Below, piece by piece: positions 1 through 11,100 of a stretch of 25,457 nt of DNA. The translations under genes and the position numbers were made by a program. The stretch is from Elysia marginata (taxonomy: Eukaryota > Mollusca > Gastropoda > Plakobranchidae), in contig BMAT01008707.1 of NCBI GenBank assembly GCA_019649035.1, positions 25,755 to 51,211 on the forward strand, in the 5' to 3' direction. The notes under the pieces were generated by a model. It was not told the DNA's origin. It did not search any database and saw nothing but the letters and a program-made list of their open reading frames with translations. Numbering within the stretch: the first letter of the stretch is position 1; every line of letters starts with the position of its first letter.

Positions 1-150
1 TCTGTTTCCTCTCTTTCTCTTTCTTTTCTCCGCCCGACTGTCTCTTCTCCCTGTCTGTCCTTCTCTGTTGAATCGCACAAAACAAATTTCAAGCTTGGAC
101 CAAAGAGATCTTGTTGGTCTTTTTTTTTGATGACTCAAAAATGTAAAGAA

Positions 151-258
151 AATCGCCTAAAAAAAACCACGTTTGGTTTTATTGACACGTGTAGGGGACG
201 ATTGAAGGCAATATTTTATCTACAACATTGCTAACAATATGGCCCGCTTTAGGCGATT
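151..258. repeat. 11-bp inverted repeat pair
   Basis: AATCGCCTAAA at 151-161 and TTTAGGCGATT at 248-258 are exact reverse complements about 86 bp apart. They may be the ends of a very small MITE or a chance hairpin. Confidence 0.4.
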
Positions 259-377
259 GGCTTAGCCAAGGGAAATCACTATCATAGCCAAAAACCCAAA
301 CAACATGGCGACTTACACAGGTACTCCATGCGTAACAATATTGAAAAACTTTTTGAAAGTATAATAATCATGTGTCG

Positions 378-480
378 GTATATAGATCTAGACTATAGTC
401 ATTAAACATGGGGGAAATAGATTTTAGGTCTAGGTTTTAAATCTAGATCTAGGTCTAACACAAAATAGATCTAGGCCTAA
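378..480. repeat. CTAGATCTAG-rich island
   Basis: Dense repeats of AGATCTAG / TAGGTCTAG variants. Similar islands occur at 13686-14110, 14318-14418 and 20560-20605. Confidence 0.6.
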
Positions 481-539
481 GATTTATCAAGATTCAAGGG
501 GCTCAAATATGTTATGATTGTTACATACAAGATCTAGTA

Positions 540-1454
540 GTGGAATGCACAAGGCGAACGCAACTTTAGACGCGCGACTAAACCGTCTTAGTCGCCACCT
601 AGCGCTACTTCAAGATGCACAAGCAGCTACTAGCGCTAAGCGCCAACTAAAAGTCAGCTAAGTGGCGACTAACTTACACAGCCTCAAACGGTCGTACAAC
701 TCACGACTAAGATATGGAAACAAGCAATGGCTACTGATGTGACTCTATACAAGCGACAGGTTGTGAGTCTCAGACAGGAAAGTCTTTCATGGTTAAAAAA
801 AACCTCAGCCCTTGTTTCACGGCCTTTTTAATATTTAAAAATCTAGAAGGAAATAAAACAGCTGATAAATAAACAACGGCTAAAGAATAATTAGCGATGT
901 CTTGAGTAGACTAGACTTGAAATAACAACAACAACAAAAATAAAGTAACAACATGTAGGTCTAGAGGCTTAAAACTGTAAGCAAAGTTGATCGGCTCTGA
1001 AGATAGCCTTTCGTTTCATATGTTCTCTTTCCCTTGTCGTAAACTTTTAAATAAAAGATAAAACATTCACAGGTCTGCCGCCTCCCCTTGTATTACAAAC
1101 GAAGCAGACTGTTAGAGGGCTATTTTGCATGTCTATGTTGAATCTAGCCAGGGGGATGAGATTTTTCATTCATGTGCCAAACTGGGGCTGGCAGTGAAAC
1201 GTCAAGCCGATGAACCACGGAAACCAAAGGGAAACGTAACAAGAACTGGTTTTGTGCATGTGCGATGGCTCTTGCGCCTGTTAACAAACATAAAAGACAT
1301 TAAAGTCTGTTGTAGCTAGACGAGCGCGCAAGTCACCATTCGGTCCATTGTGCATGTAAACTAAAGCTCAACGTAAACCTCCAACTAGCTACAACACAAC
1401 TAGGCTTGCGCGCGCCTATCTTGCTCTAATTTACTATCGAGTTGTGCATTCCAC
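540..1454. mobile_element. TA-flanked inverted-repeat element (nonautonomous DNA transposon candidate)
   Basis: The ends are GTGGAATGCACAA (540-552) and its exact reverse complement TTGTGCATTCCAC (1442-1454), flanked by TA on both sides (538-539 and 1455-1456). Beyond the 13 perfect bases the two ends diverge. A second inverted pair, CTTAGTCGCCACT-like, lies inside at about 586-672. No transposase frame was found; the 64-codon frame at 1125 looks random. The TA duplication suggests a Tc1/mariner-type or similar parent. Confidence 0.6.
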
Positions 1455-1456
1455 TA

Positions 1457-2016
1457 TATGTAAGCTACTTAGCCTAAGGCACTTTGACAAAAAATATTTT
1501 TGATGTAATGTTCATAAAACTTATATTGTAAATAAGAAAGAGCTCATTGAGACCTTTCTAAAAATACCAATTTTTTAATTATTCTAGCTCAATTAATTCA
1601 AAAGCTATTATATATAATTTTAGTGTGCACAATTGTCTCTTATTTCACCCTTTATTTAATTTTTGTGTTCCATTGAGTGCAAATTTGTGTACGTTTTTGC
1701 TTGTAATTTTTTTGTTTATCAAGACTTTTACTTGAAATTTTGACTGGTGTTAAATAACTAGATGTTCTTAAGTATTTGAGATAGTTTAAACTTTAATTAC
1801 TGTTTACTGTTAGTGTTCCTTTTTAATTTAGGCACATTCTCTTATCATACAGCAGTGATCTGCTGACGCATATTGAATGTTTTAAAAGTGTATGGCCTAG
1901 CTCTTTGCGTTTGATTAAAAAAAAATATTAAATGCATAGTGCCTTATAATTATGTAAAATGTTATAAAATGGCAAAAAAACATCAATTTTATTAGATAAA
2001 GAAAAAGTTTCAGGAA
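1457..2016. other. AT-rich intergenic stretch
   Basis: No gene, RNA or clear repeat seen; low complexity A/T with random short frames. Confidence 0.6.
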
Positions 2017-2285
2017 GAAAAAATTTAAATTATTTAGTTGCTTGGCCATTAAATTCATACCATACACTTCATCGCTGTGATGCTGGTCTAGAAGTAAGAC
2101 CTGTGGTCGCTGAGGGCCACTGTGTGGAATGATTATTTTTGCCAGCTGTCCTCCATCCAAGCTTTTGCTTGCCATGTCAACATGCTGTGAGGCGAGGCAT
2201 CGCCTGTGTTGAAGATGTTTAAGGATTTAAAGGTTTTGCCCTTGACAATAAACATAGGATTATAGATGGGAGGACAGCCAAGGCA
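2017..2285 (-). mobile_element. pogo/Tigger-like DDE transposase fragment
   Basis: Minus-strand translation gives MFIVKGKTFKSLNIFNTGDAS, then TWQAKAWMEDSW, and, after a frame change, SGPQRPQVLLLDQHHSDE. This order (FIVKGK, WMED, RPQ-LLLD-H-S-E) is the core of the DDE_1 domain of pogo/Jerky-type transposases, and the D of LLLD is the second catalytic residue. The frame change, the stop after SWQK and the altered GHSSH motif show it is dead. No ends were found; it is a small internal piece. Confidence 0.8.
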
Positions 2286-2382
2286 CGGCTTTCATAAATC
2301 AAAACAACATAAATCATATAAAATTTCCACACAATTTTTCTAGTATTATAAGAATAAACTTAAAAGACATTGCAAACCCTGT

Positions 2383-2398
2383 TTTATAGATAATTACT
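2383..2398. repeat. target-site duplication, left copy
   Basis: TTTATAGATAATTACT, identical to 3985-4000. Length and poly(A) adjacency fit LINE-type integration of the retrocopy. Confidence 0.88.
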
Positions 2399-3984
2399 TT
2401 TTTTTTTTAATTGAACAAGACAAGACACTTTACTTCCAATTAATCATAAAAATACATGTGGTAATAGAAAGCAACAGATGTGTATATGTTACTACATTGT
2501 GGGTGAAGAGTTTTTTTTTTTAAATTAAAGGAGTGTGTTTGCAAATGAATGAGGGGGCTTTCCATCTTTAATTTTTAATACATCTTATTTCATGAAGAAA
2601 AAAATACAGATTATAAAAAATATAAACTTGAAGTTTTTTTTCTCTTGAGGCATGTCGACGAGCTCTGTCTCAAAGAAAACAAGAGCATCAACGGTTACTG
2701 TAACGGGCAGCGTCTTCTTGAATCGAATGTTTCAGGAGCTGTAGTTCAGTGAGAAAACTGTCGAGCACCTCAGGACCAACTTCTTCTTTAATCCTGTGCA
2801 TGTCATCTGGCCAATCTTTGATGTGTCTCTTTCGCATTCTTTTGTATGGGGTGATTTCTTGGTCTTCGGTCGTGAAAAAGTTTATTATTTGTTCTTTCCT
2901 AATGCAGTATTCTGCAATAAGATCTTCTGTTCCCGCGACTATAGAACAAGTGTCTTCAAAGGTGTCTAGCAGGAGTTTTTTAAACGTGTTGTTCCTCTCT
3001 GGTTGTGCAATTTTCTTTCTTGTGTCTTGATTTTTAATGATTTGAAGTTGCACTTTGTCACATGGCAGATAATTTGAGGCAGTTGAGTGGTTTTCTTTTT
3101 TGTTGAGAGTCTCAAGTTGGTTGCTCGTAACTTGTCCATCGGCACTGATACAAGTACTGCTTTCGCTGCTGCTATGACTTGTATGAGAAAGACTGGGTGT
3201 AGATCTAGATCGAGGTCTGACTTTAAAATTTAGTTCTTGGCTGCTTGATACAGATACTGCGTTTTCATCAAATTTCGATTCTTGCTTCTTAGGCACTAAC
3301 TCTTGGTCCGCGACTGTAGTATACACTGTTGTCTCTGACGATTATTCTGCAGCTTGGGTGTTTTGACTGTCTAGAGCGAGTATAGGTGTGTCTGATTTAC
3401 AGCAATCTTCAGAGTCTTGTGCGTTGATAGATGTTGGAGGGCCTGTTGCATTCAACGGTTGCTGAGGCAGTGTGTACTTGGGAGACACACTCAACTCTTG
3501 TTGGCTGGGGCGATCTGACCTAGATAAAGTTAGGCCTAGATCCAACTCTGAGGGTTTAGTCATTTTAGTACTGTCGATCATTGGCGTTTGGCTTGCTTCA
3601 GGTTCTGTATTATGTAGACTTACTGGGCCATCCTCTTTCGACAGCAAATATCTGTGATGTAATCTTCGTCTGTCTCTTTTTAATTGACTGGGCGACTTAC
3701 GGCGAACTCCGGCAGGGGTTGACAGATGACATGTTGACACACTCGTGTCGGCCATTGCATCAAATCGTAGGACGAGGGTGGTTTTTTGTTGATTTCCAGC
3801 TAGTTTATAAGAAGCTAGCTCGGATTCTTGAAACAAGCTGTTAAGAATGTTTTCCAGAATGTTTGGGAATCCGCTAACTGGCATTCTGAAGGTTTAACGC
3901 TTTCAATTTCAAAGAAAAAGTTAAGATTTTGTGAGAGCTCCACACAGCTTCGTCTAGCCTGATCGCTTGTCACGCCGGAAGTCC
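2399..3984 (-). pseudogene. retrocopy of an unidentified mRNA, with poly(A) tail and 16-bp TSD
   Basis: On the minus strand a roughly 100-nt leader is followed by a reading frame (3884 down to 2688, about 1.2 kb with about one interruption), then a 3' UTR with an AGTAAA-type signal and a terminal A-tract (Ts at 2398-2408). The whole unit is bracketed by TTTATAGATAATTACT at 2383-2398 and 3985-4000, so it is a LINE-mediated insertion that looks full-length at the 5' end. The protein is unfamiliar. Near the N-terminus is a beta-like TTLVLRFDAM, then the basic motif RRKSPSQLKRDRRRL; a Ser/Thr-rich low-complexity middle follows, and the C-terminal third is charged and helical (AEYCIRKEQIINFF, RMRKRHIKDWPDD). 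From memory, short ORFs with a KSPSQ-(K/R)RDRRR motif occur in many copies in mollusc and cnidarian genomes. No introns are seen. It could be a copied host gene or a nonautonomous element. Confidence 0.78.
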
Positions 3985-4000
3985 TTTATAGATAATTACT
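3985..4000. repeat. target-site duplication, right copy
   Basis: TTTATAGATAATTACT, perfect match to 2383-2398. The intact duplication implies a fairly young insertion. Confidence 0.88.
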
Positions 4001-4933
4001 AAAAACATTGACAACAAGGTAGGTATTGACTGATAAAAAGGGTGAAGTTTTGGGACAAATACACTACCAGAATCACTTGAAAGGCCTGGAACACACAACT
4101 TTTGTGTTATTAAATGCGTGTATAAATCTTCATTGCTAATAAATTGTTTCCAATGAAATATATATAATTTTATACCAATATAAAGCTCTATGTTTCCTTT
4201 TTATTTCTATGAGCGATTTATTTTAAAAAATGTTTATGGAATCTTTGTTTGTTGATTCCATTTTAAAAACATGTCTCTTTCAACTAAATTAAAAAGTCAA
4301 ATAGGGCTACTAAAGAATAGTTTTGGTGGATGTAGGCATACCTATTTTTTAAATTTAAGGCCTTACTCTTATATTGCTGTGAAATGAAGCTTTGATTTTG
4401 AATTCCTACCACTAAAATCAATCACATTTAAAAAAAAAAATTTATTAAGATTATCAACGACATTTTCATTAGGACAGCACCCATCCCGCTGTTAGAGTGG
4501 AGCTAAGTTTGGGTATTGAGTCTCTAGACCTATTTTTGCAATGTCCGCTATATTTATTTTGTTTAGAGAGACATGTTCTTTGTTGCCTCCTCTGTGAGTT
4601 CACATAGTGTAAACTAAGAACCAGGTCTGTGTAGACAAAATTATTAGATAGATGGACTTATATATGGGTTTGCAATGACACAATGGTTAGCTGAACCCTA
4701 AATTAGGGTTTGCCCAGACACAGTGGCAAGCTGGACCTGTTTGGGTCTGCTTAGCCTCTGCTTTAAAATTGTTTCTTGAGAATAACCGACACAAGTTTGC
4801 CAACTCTTTAAAAATCTTAATTAAAAATTTTTGGTGACTATTTGGTTTTAACTTAAAATCTAGATTCAATTTTCTTACTTCTTAGTAAGAATAAAACTAA
4901 TTTCCTAAACCTAAACAACATTGATGAAGCAAA
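4001..4933 (+). promoter_or_regulatory. 5' flank and probable 5' UTR of URB2
   Basis: AT-rich, with no clear TATA box or CpG cluster. It holds a 40-bp imperfect tandem duplication (4666-4745, both halves starting GGGTTTGC) containing the palindrome AACCCTAA-A-TTAGGGTT at 4694-4710. A seven-codon upstream reading frame (ATG at 4924, stop ending 4944) overlaps the URB2 start in another frame. Confidence 0.4.
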
Positions 4934-5124
4934 ATGGCGTTTGAAACACACATTAAAACCTTTTTACTTTCAGGATTAATACTTTGGTTAAAAGATAAAA
5001 ACACCAGTATACCACACAAGTTAAAACTGAGCAAATTCGCTTGGGGGACAGAAGCTGTTCAAATCCCAAACAAGCAGCAACAACTTTTGGATTTTGTGTG
5101 TGGCCTACTTGTGAACAGGAAGAA
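4934..5124 (+). CDS. URB2: URB2 exon 1 (start codon)
   Basis: The ATG at 4934 sits in a good context (CAAAATGG). From SGLILWLKDKNTS onward the peptide aligns without gaps to SGISLKLKSKTTS of human URB2 for 25 residues. The exon ends at AGGAAGAA|GTGAGT in phase 2. An alternative is that coding starts in an upstream exon spliced to the good acceptor TTTTTACTTTCAG at 4972. I prefer 4934 because human URB2 has only about five residues before the SG, so little is missing. Confidence 0.85.
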
Positions 5125-8100
5125 GTGAGTACCGATCTGTTAACCTCTCAATTAGCTATGACAACATAATTTTTTTTTCCTTTGGCAAAGATGCTTTAGC
5201 TCAGTCTTACTGAGCTGAGCAAAAAACTGTGAATTTTTAAAATCCACCAATAAATGAAAAATGAGAATGTTTTGAATTTCTAAAAGTATGTTGTTTGGAC
5301 GACTTTTGTATCTTGAAAGGACTTAAATATGGGATACATTATATTTTTGGAGAAAACATCCATAATCTCTTTTATCTTAAGAAACAAATGCATCAAACTT
5401 GGCAACTTTATGTTATTTTCAAATTTCAATGCAGAATCTGTTTCTGGCATTAAGTTGTCTTCATTTTTTATTGGATTTACAGTTTTGAGCAAATTTCTAT
5501 TAAAAGTATATGGTAGTATTTATTCATACATATTTTGCGCAGATCATGAGCTTGCAGCTTAAAAATTAATTGAGTGATCATAGACCAAATGGCTGTTTAG
5601 TTTAGTCATTTTTTTTCTGTGGTTTCAGAAATACTTGATTTTCTTTTATATCATATTTTAGGAGCTCCAACAATTGGTTTTTGATACCAAAATTCAGCAA
5701 GCACTAAGTTTGCTTTGAATTAAGTGGAAGAAGGTAGGGAGAGATGAGTGGGCACGAATTCAGAAGAATAGAATATAGATCTAGTAGAGCTGCTCCCTTC
5801 ATTAGCCTCTAATATAGGGCAGGTCAATCCTATGACATATTGCGATCTCGCCAGACTGTGTGTTGGGAGTTGCGAGCCCTCTGCGAATGGTAATCTCATA
5901 TTTTTTTCATAGAGTTCAATTTTATTCCATCTCAAAATGAGCTACAGAATTTTTCCTAGTACTAATTTTTAAAATTGATTTCAATGTGCAGGCACAGTTT
6001 GCAGGGCAGCGAAGTGCTCTTGACATGGAAGACGTTACTTATGTTTCTTCAAGCATCTGGTCAGACAGCTGTTGTAAAACCATCTATCTTACAGGTACCA
6101 GTACTAAACTGCGGTTGTTTGTTACACAGCAAGAAAAACTCAGTAATTTTTCAAGTTAGCACTATAAACTTATAGTGAGAAATTGTGTAGCTTGAAATGT
6201 ACTTTACCATTGTACCACTACAAGAAAGAGAAAGCTTCAATGAGGGGTTGGGGGGCAAAAAAAAGACAGACATCAAATTTGTAAATTTTTTTAATATAAA
6301 TGAAATCTTAAGAGGGAAAACCCCTTTAAGAATTCAAATTCCTTACCCTGCTGCTAATTCTACAACTAAATGTGAAAGTTAGACTTCAGCTGGCTTTTTG
6401 TATGTGGGTGTCACATTCTCCGTCTTCCATCAACTATCTATTATGAATGTTAATATGAGATAGTTGCATAAGTTTGGTTTTTTAAAAAGACAAGTTTTAC
6501 ATTTAGAGAAGATTGGATTAATGCTAAAAAAAGGTGGGCTTTGTATATGTCTTGCTAACAGTTAGTCAGGTGGCGACAAAGCTTTCTTTCGTTGTGCATG
6601 TTGCAAATTTTTTCTTTTTTTAATTAATCTTTAAAAAATTGTTTGGTTTTCTGTTACCTTTGGCAGTTGTGGATAAAAATAGTTGTAAAAGAAAAAGAAA
6701 TGCAAAATGCTTAAACTTGTATTTTCCAGACGCATGCAGTCGATCTCATATAATTCAAACCTGGTAACTTTAATATTTGGTTCTATTAATTTGAACTATA
6801 TTCAAATGATCAATTTTATTCTTGAATAATTTGAAACCAAACGTTATTCCCAAGGAGTTTGAAATATCCTAACTGGGTTGTATCCAGTGAACAGATTTTT
6901 TGGTGGGTTGATATTTGTATTGTCACGTTGCTAACTTAATGGTCTATCTCAGAGATAGACCATAATGACACTGACCCACCGTGATAATCTTTGTGATGTC
7001 AATTATCCTAATCAGTTCTACTTAAAATTGTGAAAATCGGCCCAGCAAAATTTTAATTGTCAAGAGTATTGTACGCCTTGAGGCTGTAGAGAGACGATAG
7101 TGAACTTTTCGCTCACTGTGAGCAGGGGTAAACAAACACACCCCACGTGCTCAAGTGACCTAGCCTAACGGCTTTAGGTCTGCCGGCCTTTAGGGCAATC
7201 AGTCTGTATCCAAGTTGTCAACGAGCCTACATAGGTCATCTGCGACTTCTTGGATCTGGGCCCGGCAAAAGCCACCAAAGGAAAGCTCACAACAAGGCCA
7301 TACAACAAAGCAGCCATTTGATACAGTCAGTTTTCATGCATTTTTTCTCAAATCTACAGATTTTGAGATTGACCATTATGCTTGAATATCAGACTTGTCA
7401 AGGATGCAATTTTTCCAATTTTTAACAGGAATTCCGATTTTTTAGCATTTTCTTTAGTAAAAAAAAAAAATGCAGAAAAATTAAAAATTTTCAATTTTTA
7501 ATTGTTAAAGAAAACCTTCTTTTGACAACTCTGTAGACCCTAGCAGTGTAGATTTATCTACTTTTTTAGTTGATCTATCACTGATTCTATGGGGGCAGCT
7601 ATTGGTTATCAGTACCTTGTAGAACGCTTTATAGAGGTGTTGAAATTTTCCTTCTTTTCGTGCATAAGGTGCTTGCATCCCTCATATCTTTTTTTTTTTT
7701 AACTTTAGGCAGTTGTGGAAGACTTGGGAAAAAGTAAAAGAGGAAACCAGAGTATCAGGGAATCAGATAGAGACCAAGACCTTCAGGACACTGTTGTATC
7801 CTGCGCTTGCTTCTTGCTGGCTCTGCCATCTGTTGCGTCCGCTCAGTTTGAGTTGTTGGTAAGTGCTGGTCATATTGGTGTAGGCCTACAGCTAAAGAGA
7901 GTAATAATCAAAATTCTGTTTCGTTTGTTTTTTTAACAAAGTTGTTTCCAAGTTAAGGTTCCAATCTAAGGAATTTACTGAGACTGAGAGTGGTGTAAGC
8001 AATGCAGTTTGAGATTATAAATTTGATCTATGGGCTAGAAATGAAGAGACTGATCTATGGGCTAGTAGAGAAGAGATTGATCTATGGGCTAGTAGAGAAG

Positions 8101-11100
8101 AGATTGATCTATGGGCTAGTAGAGAAGAGATTGATCTATGGGTTAGTAGAGAAGAGATTGATCTATAAGCTACATGTAGTAGAGAAGAAATTGATCTAAG
8201 AAGAGATTTATCTATAAGCTAGTCGAGCAGAATGGCCAGCTGACTGATGAATCCCATCCCCTAAGGTCATCTAGACTTCTTTTAGAAGCATTGGAGTGGA
8301 CAGGTGAGAATAGCGTGTCTTTGAGCATTGGAGTATAAATGCAGGTTTGAAATGTTAGAATGATTGTTTTTTTTTTGTCATTTTATCAATTTGTTTTTTG
8401 GTTTTGGATAATTCTCTTCTTTTAGCTATAAAATGACTGATTAGGGTTCTCATAGTTTTCTGAATTAATAACAGGGCCCTAATAAAGAGAAAAAAAAATC
8501 TATTTTAGAATCTCTCTGTATTCAAATGGTTCTCATCACCCCCTTGTCGTTAAACATGGGTAACACAGTAATTAGCATGCTTCACAAAACAAATTCGCAG
8601 ACAAATCCATAAATTTGAGTGCCTTGGTTGTCAATCAGCGCATTTGCCTTTTAATTTAACTTTTTTCCGACTTCAAATGCGGTTTTCTCTAAACCAGCTT
8701 TTTATCACCAAAATTTTTTCCTCTTCTCCATTTGTTGTCTAATTGTCTTCAAATTTTGTCTGGATGTATACAGTGGCAAGAAGCACAGAGCGACATTGCC
8801 TTTTTTATTTTTATATTTCACTGTTTTGAAAAAAAAAAGGAAAATTTGAGCAATAAAACTTTTTTTTTCCTCTTTGCATCATTTGTAAAAATCTGTAGCA
8901 AATCTTCAACTTTTTCAAAAATTCTGCATGTGAAGATGTAGGCTAAAGAGTTTTCAGTTAAAAACATAATCCTAAAGTTTTAAAAGCTTCCAATAAATTT
9001 ATACCTCGGGGTGAGGTTTTGACCAAGCAGGGAATAAGTTACCAATGTATTTCCAGTGAATCAGGCTTTATACGAAACAAACAAAAAAAAAACAAAACCA
9101 AAAAAAATGCTATTTTAAAAATCCTTCTTGATAAACTGTAAAATGTTCAACGTCTCAACCTCATGTCGACAATATTTTTTTTTCTTCAGTGCTCAGTACT
9201 TAGCTCAGCTTGCAGTCTGAAATCAGGCGGAGAAGCAAAGCTATCAGACAGCGCAGACAGACTTCTCCTCTCTTCTCTGCCTGTTTTGATGAGATGTCAA
9301 CGAGCTCACTTAAACCAATCACAGGTGAAGTGCACACAAATTTAGAGATAAAAAATGTGCTTATAGTAGCAAAGTGGGTTTTCCCCGTCGGATTGAGCTC
9401 CAGATGTAAAATTTAAACCTTAGATTCTTGCTTTATAACTTATAGGGTAAATCAATCTTACTTGCATAATTTTTATACCAAGTGACAGAAGAATGTTCAT
9501 ACTGTAATTCTATGTCTTTTTTGTTGTGATGTAATGTTTATAACTTAGATAAAATGTTGTCTGAAGAAACTAATTATGTCGTAAAATGCGACACTTGAAA
9601 TTTTTTGTTAGATTTGACATCAATCTAAATCAATCAATCTTCATCAATCTAAAATAAATTTTCAGACCTCTCCGAGGAAATGTGACTTTTCACATGGACA
9701 TTTAGTCGTATTGTTTACTTTGAATAGTTTATAAACGACGGACATTTAAAAATAAACTTGGCTTGTGTTTAAATTTGCTAGGAAATGCTTTCAATAACAG
9801 TAATCAACTGTGTAGATATATATATATATATATATATTTTATTTTAGTTCACTAGTTTTGTTGGAGTCCTTATTTGAATGCTCTGAAGTATGTGGAAAAA
9901 TCGCCGAGTTTAACACAGAATGCCAAGGCTGGCTGTATGGCTGGTGCAGCTAGGTTTAGCATTGGGGTTAGACAAGTCAGTCTGATTGGCTGCCACTGTC
10001 ACCGGCTTTATGACGCAGACCTTGCACCCATGCTTGCTCAACTTAAACATCACCAATGATATGTCAAAATGTCAATAAACTGGCTGTCGCTGTTAGTGAA
10101 CTATACTGTATACAATGTTGCATCAACTTATTTCCTTAAAGAGCTGTGCCTCTAACTGATACATGTACTTNNNNNNNNNNNNNNNNNNNNNNNNNNNNNN
10201 NNNNNNNNNNNNNNATAAGGTGTTAGCCTGTTCTGTTCATGTCATGGACAAGTGCCCTAACCACATTGCCAAAATGCTTGTTGATTTTCTGCTGGCATGC
10301 TTGCTTCACAGGTGACTGAATCTGCTTGCTGTCAACAACTGATTTAAAAAAGGAAAAGAATGGCAAACCCTAATCTACAATTGTCAATTATAGTTACAGA
10401 GAAAATTTGAAGCCATTTCCTTGTTTTAAAGTTACATCCGAGTCAGTACAAATCAAATCTGGAAAATTCAAGTAAATACTGAACTCATCCGACTCTAACA
10501 ACGTATGCTGATTACTCAGTTTTTGGATAGTTGTAAGTTTCAGTACGTTCCCTTGGGGTTTGAAATATTTGTGTTGTTTTTACATTTCTTCCAAACACGG
10601 AATGTATGTTTACCAAGCAAGGCTTGTATAAAACCAAACTGGGGGGCAAAGACTTCAGACAATGTCTTGAAAAATTAGAGTGATTTTATCACAGTGATAT
10701 CCCTTAAAACAAAAATGCAAGGAAGCCCCGATAACAAGAAGACTGAGGTCAAGAAACCCCTTCTACAATGCAAAGATTGAAAACTTTGATGCAACAAAGG
10801 AGTGAAGGAAAGAATAGGAAAATAAACCTTCCAACAGGTGGAAGTATAAAAAGTAATCCAACCGAAACTCTTCCCGGCTTCACAACCTTAAAAGGAAAGC
10901 CTTGGGTGATAACCAACCGACTTCGGACACGACATGCGCATGATGCAAAGACTGCCTTTAGGATGCATGAGTGGAAACTGAAAGGCTCTCCAATGTGCCA
11001 ATGATGTAGCAAGACTCCTGAAACAATAGATCACATTGTTTTAAACTGCCCAGTTGCGAAACTAGATGGTGGATATGAAACAGTCCATAATGCTGATGAA

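Noticed and set aside
4694-4710. Telomere-like TTAGGG/CCCTAA palindrome
   Set aside because: Only one unit on each side; likely chance within a short duplication.
8002-8199. 65-codon frame with repeated RLIYGLVEK
   Set aside because: Made by a 27-bp tandem array in an intron; no independent sign of coding.
9848-9943. Possible extra URB2 exon after TTTATTTTAG
   Set aside because: One frame (SLVLLESLFECSEVCGKI) looks helical, but it does not fit the phase left by exon 5 and its only donor is weak; the alignment does not need it. A second frame (LNALKYVEKSPSL) also lacks a clear donor.
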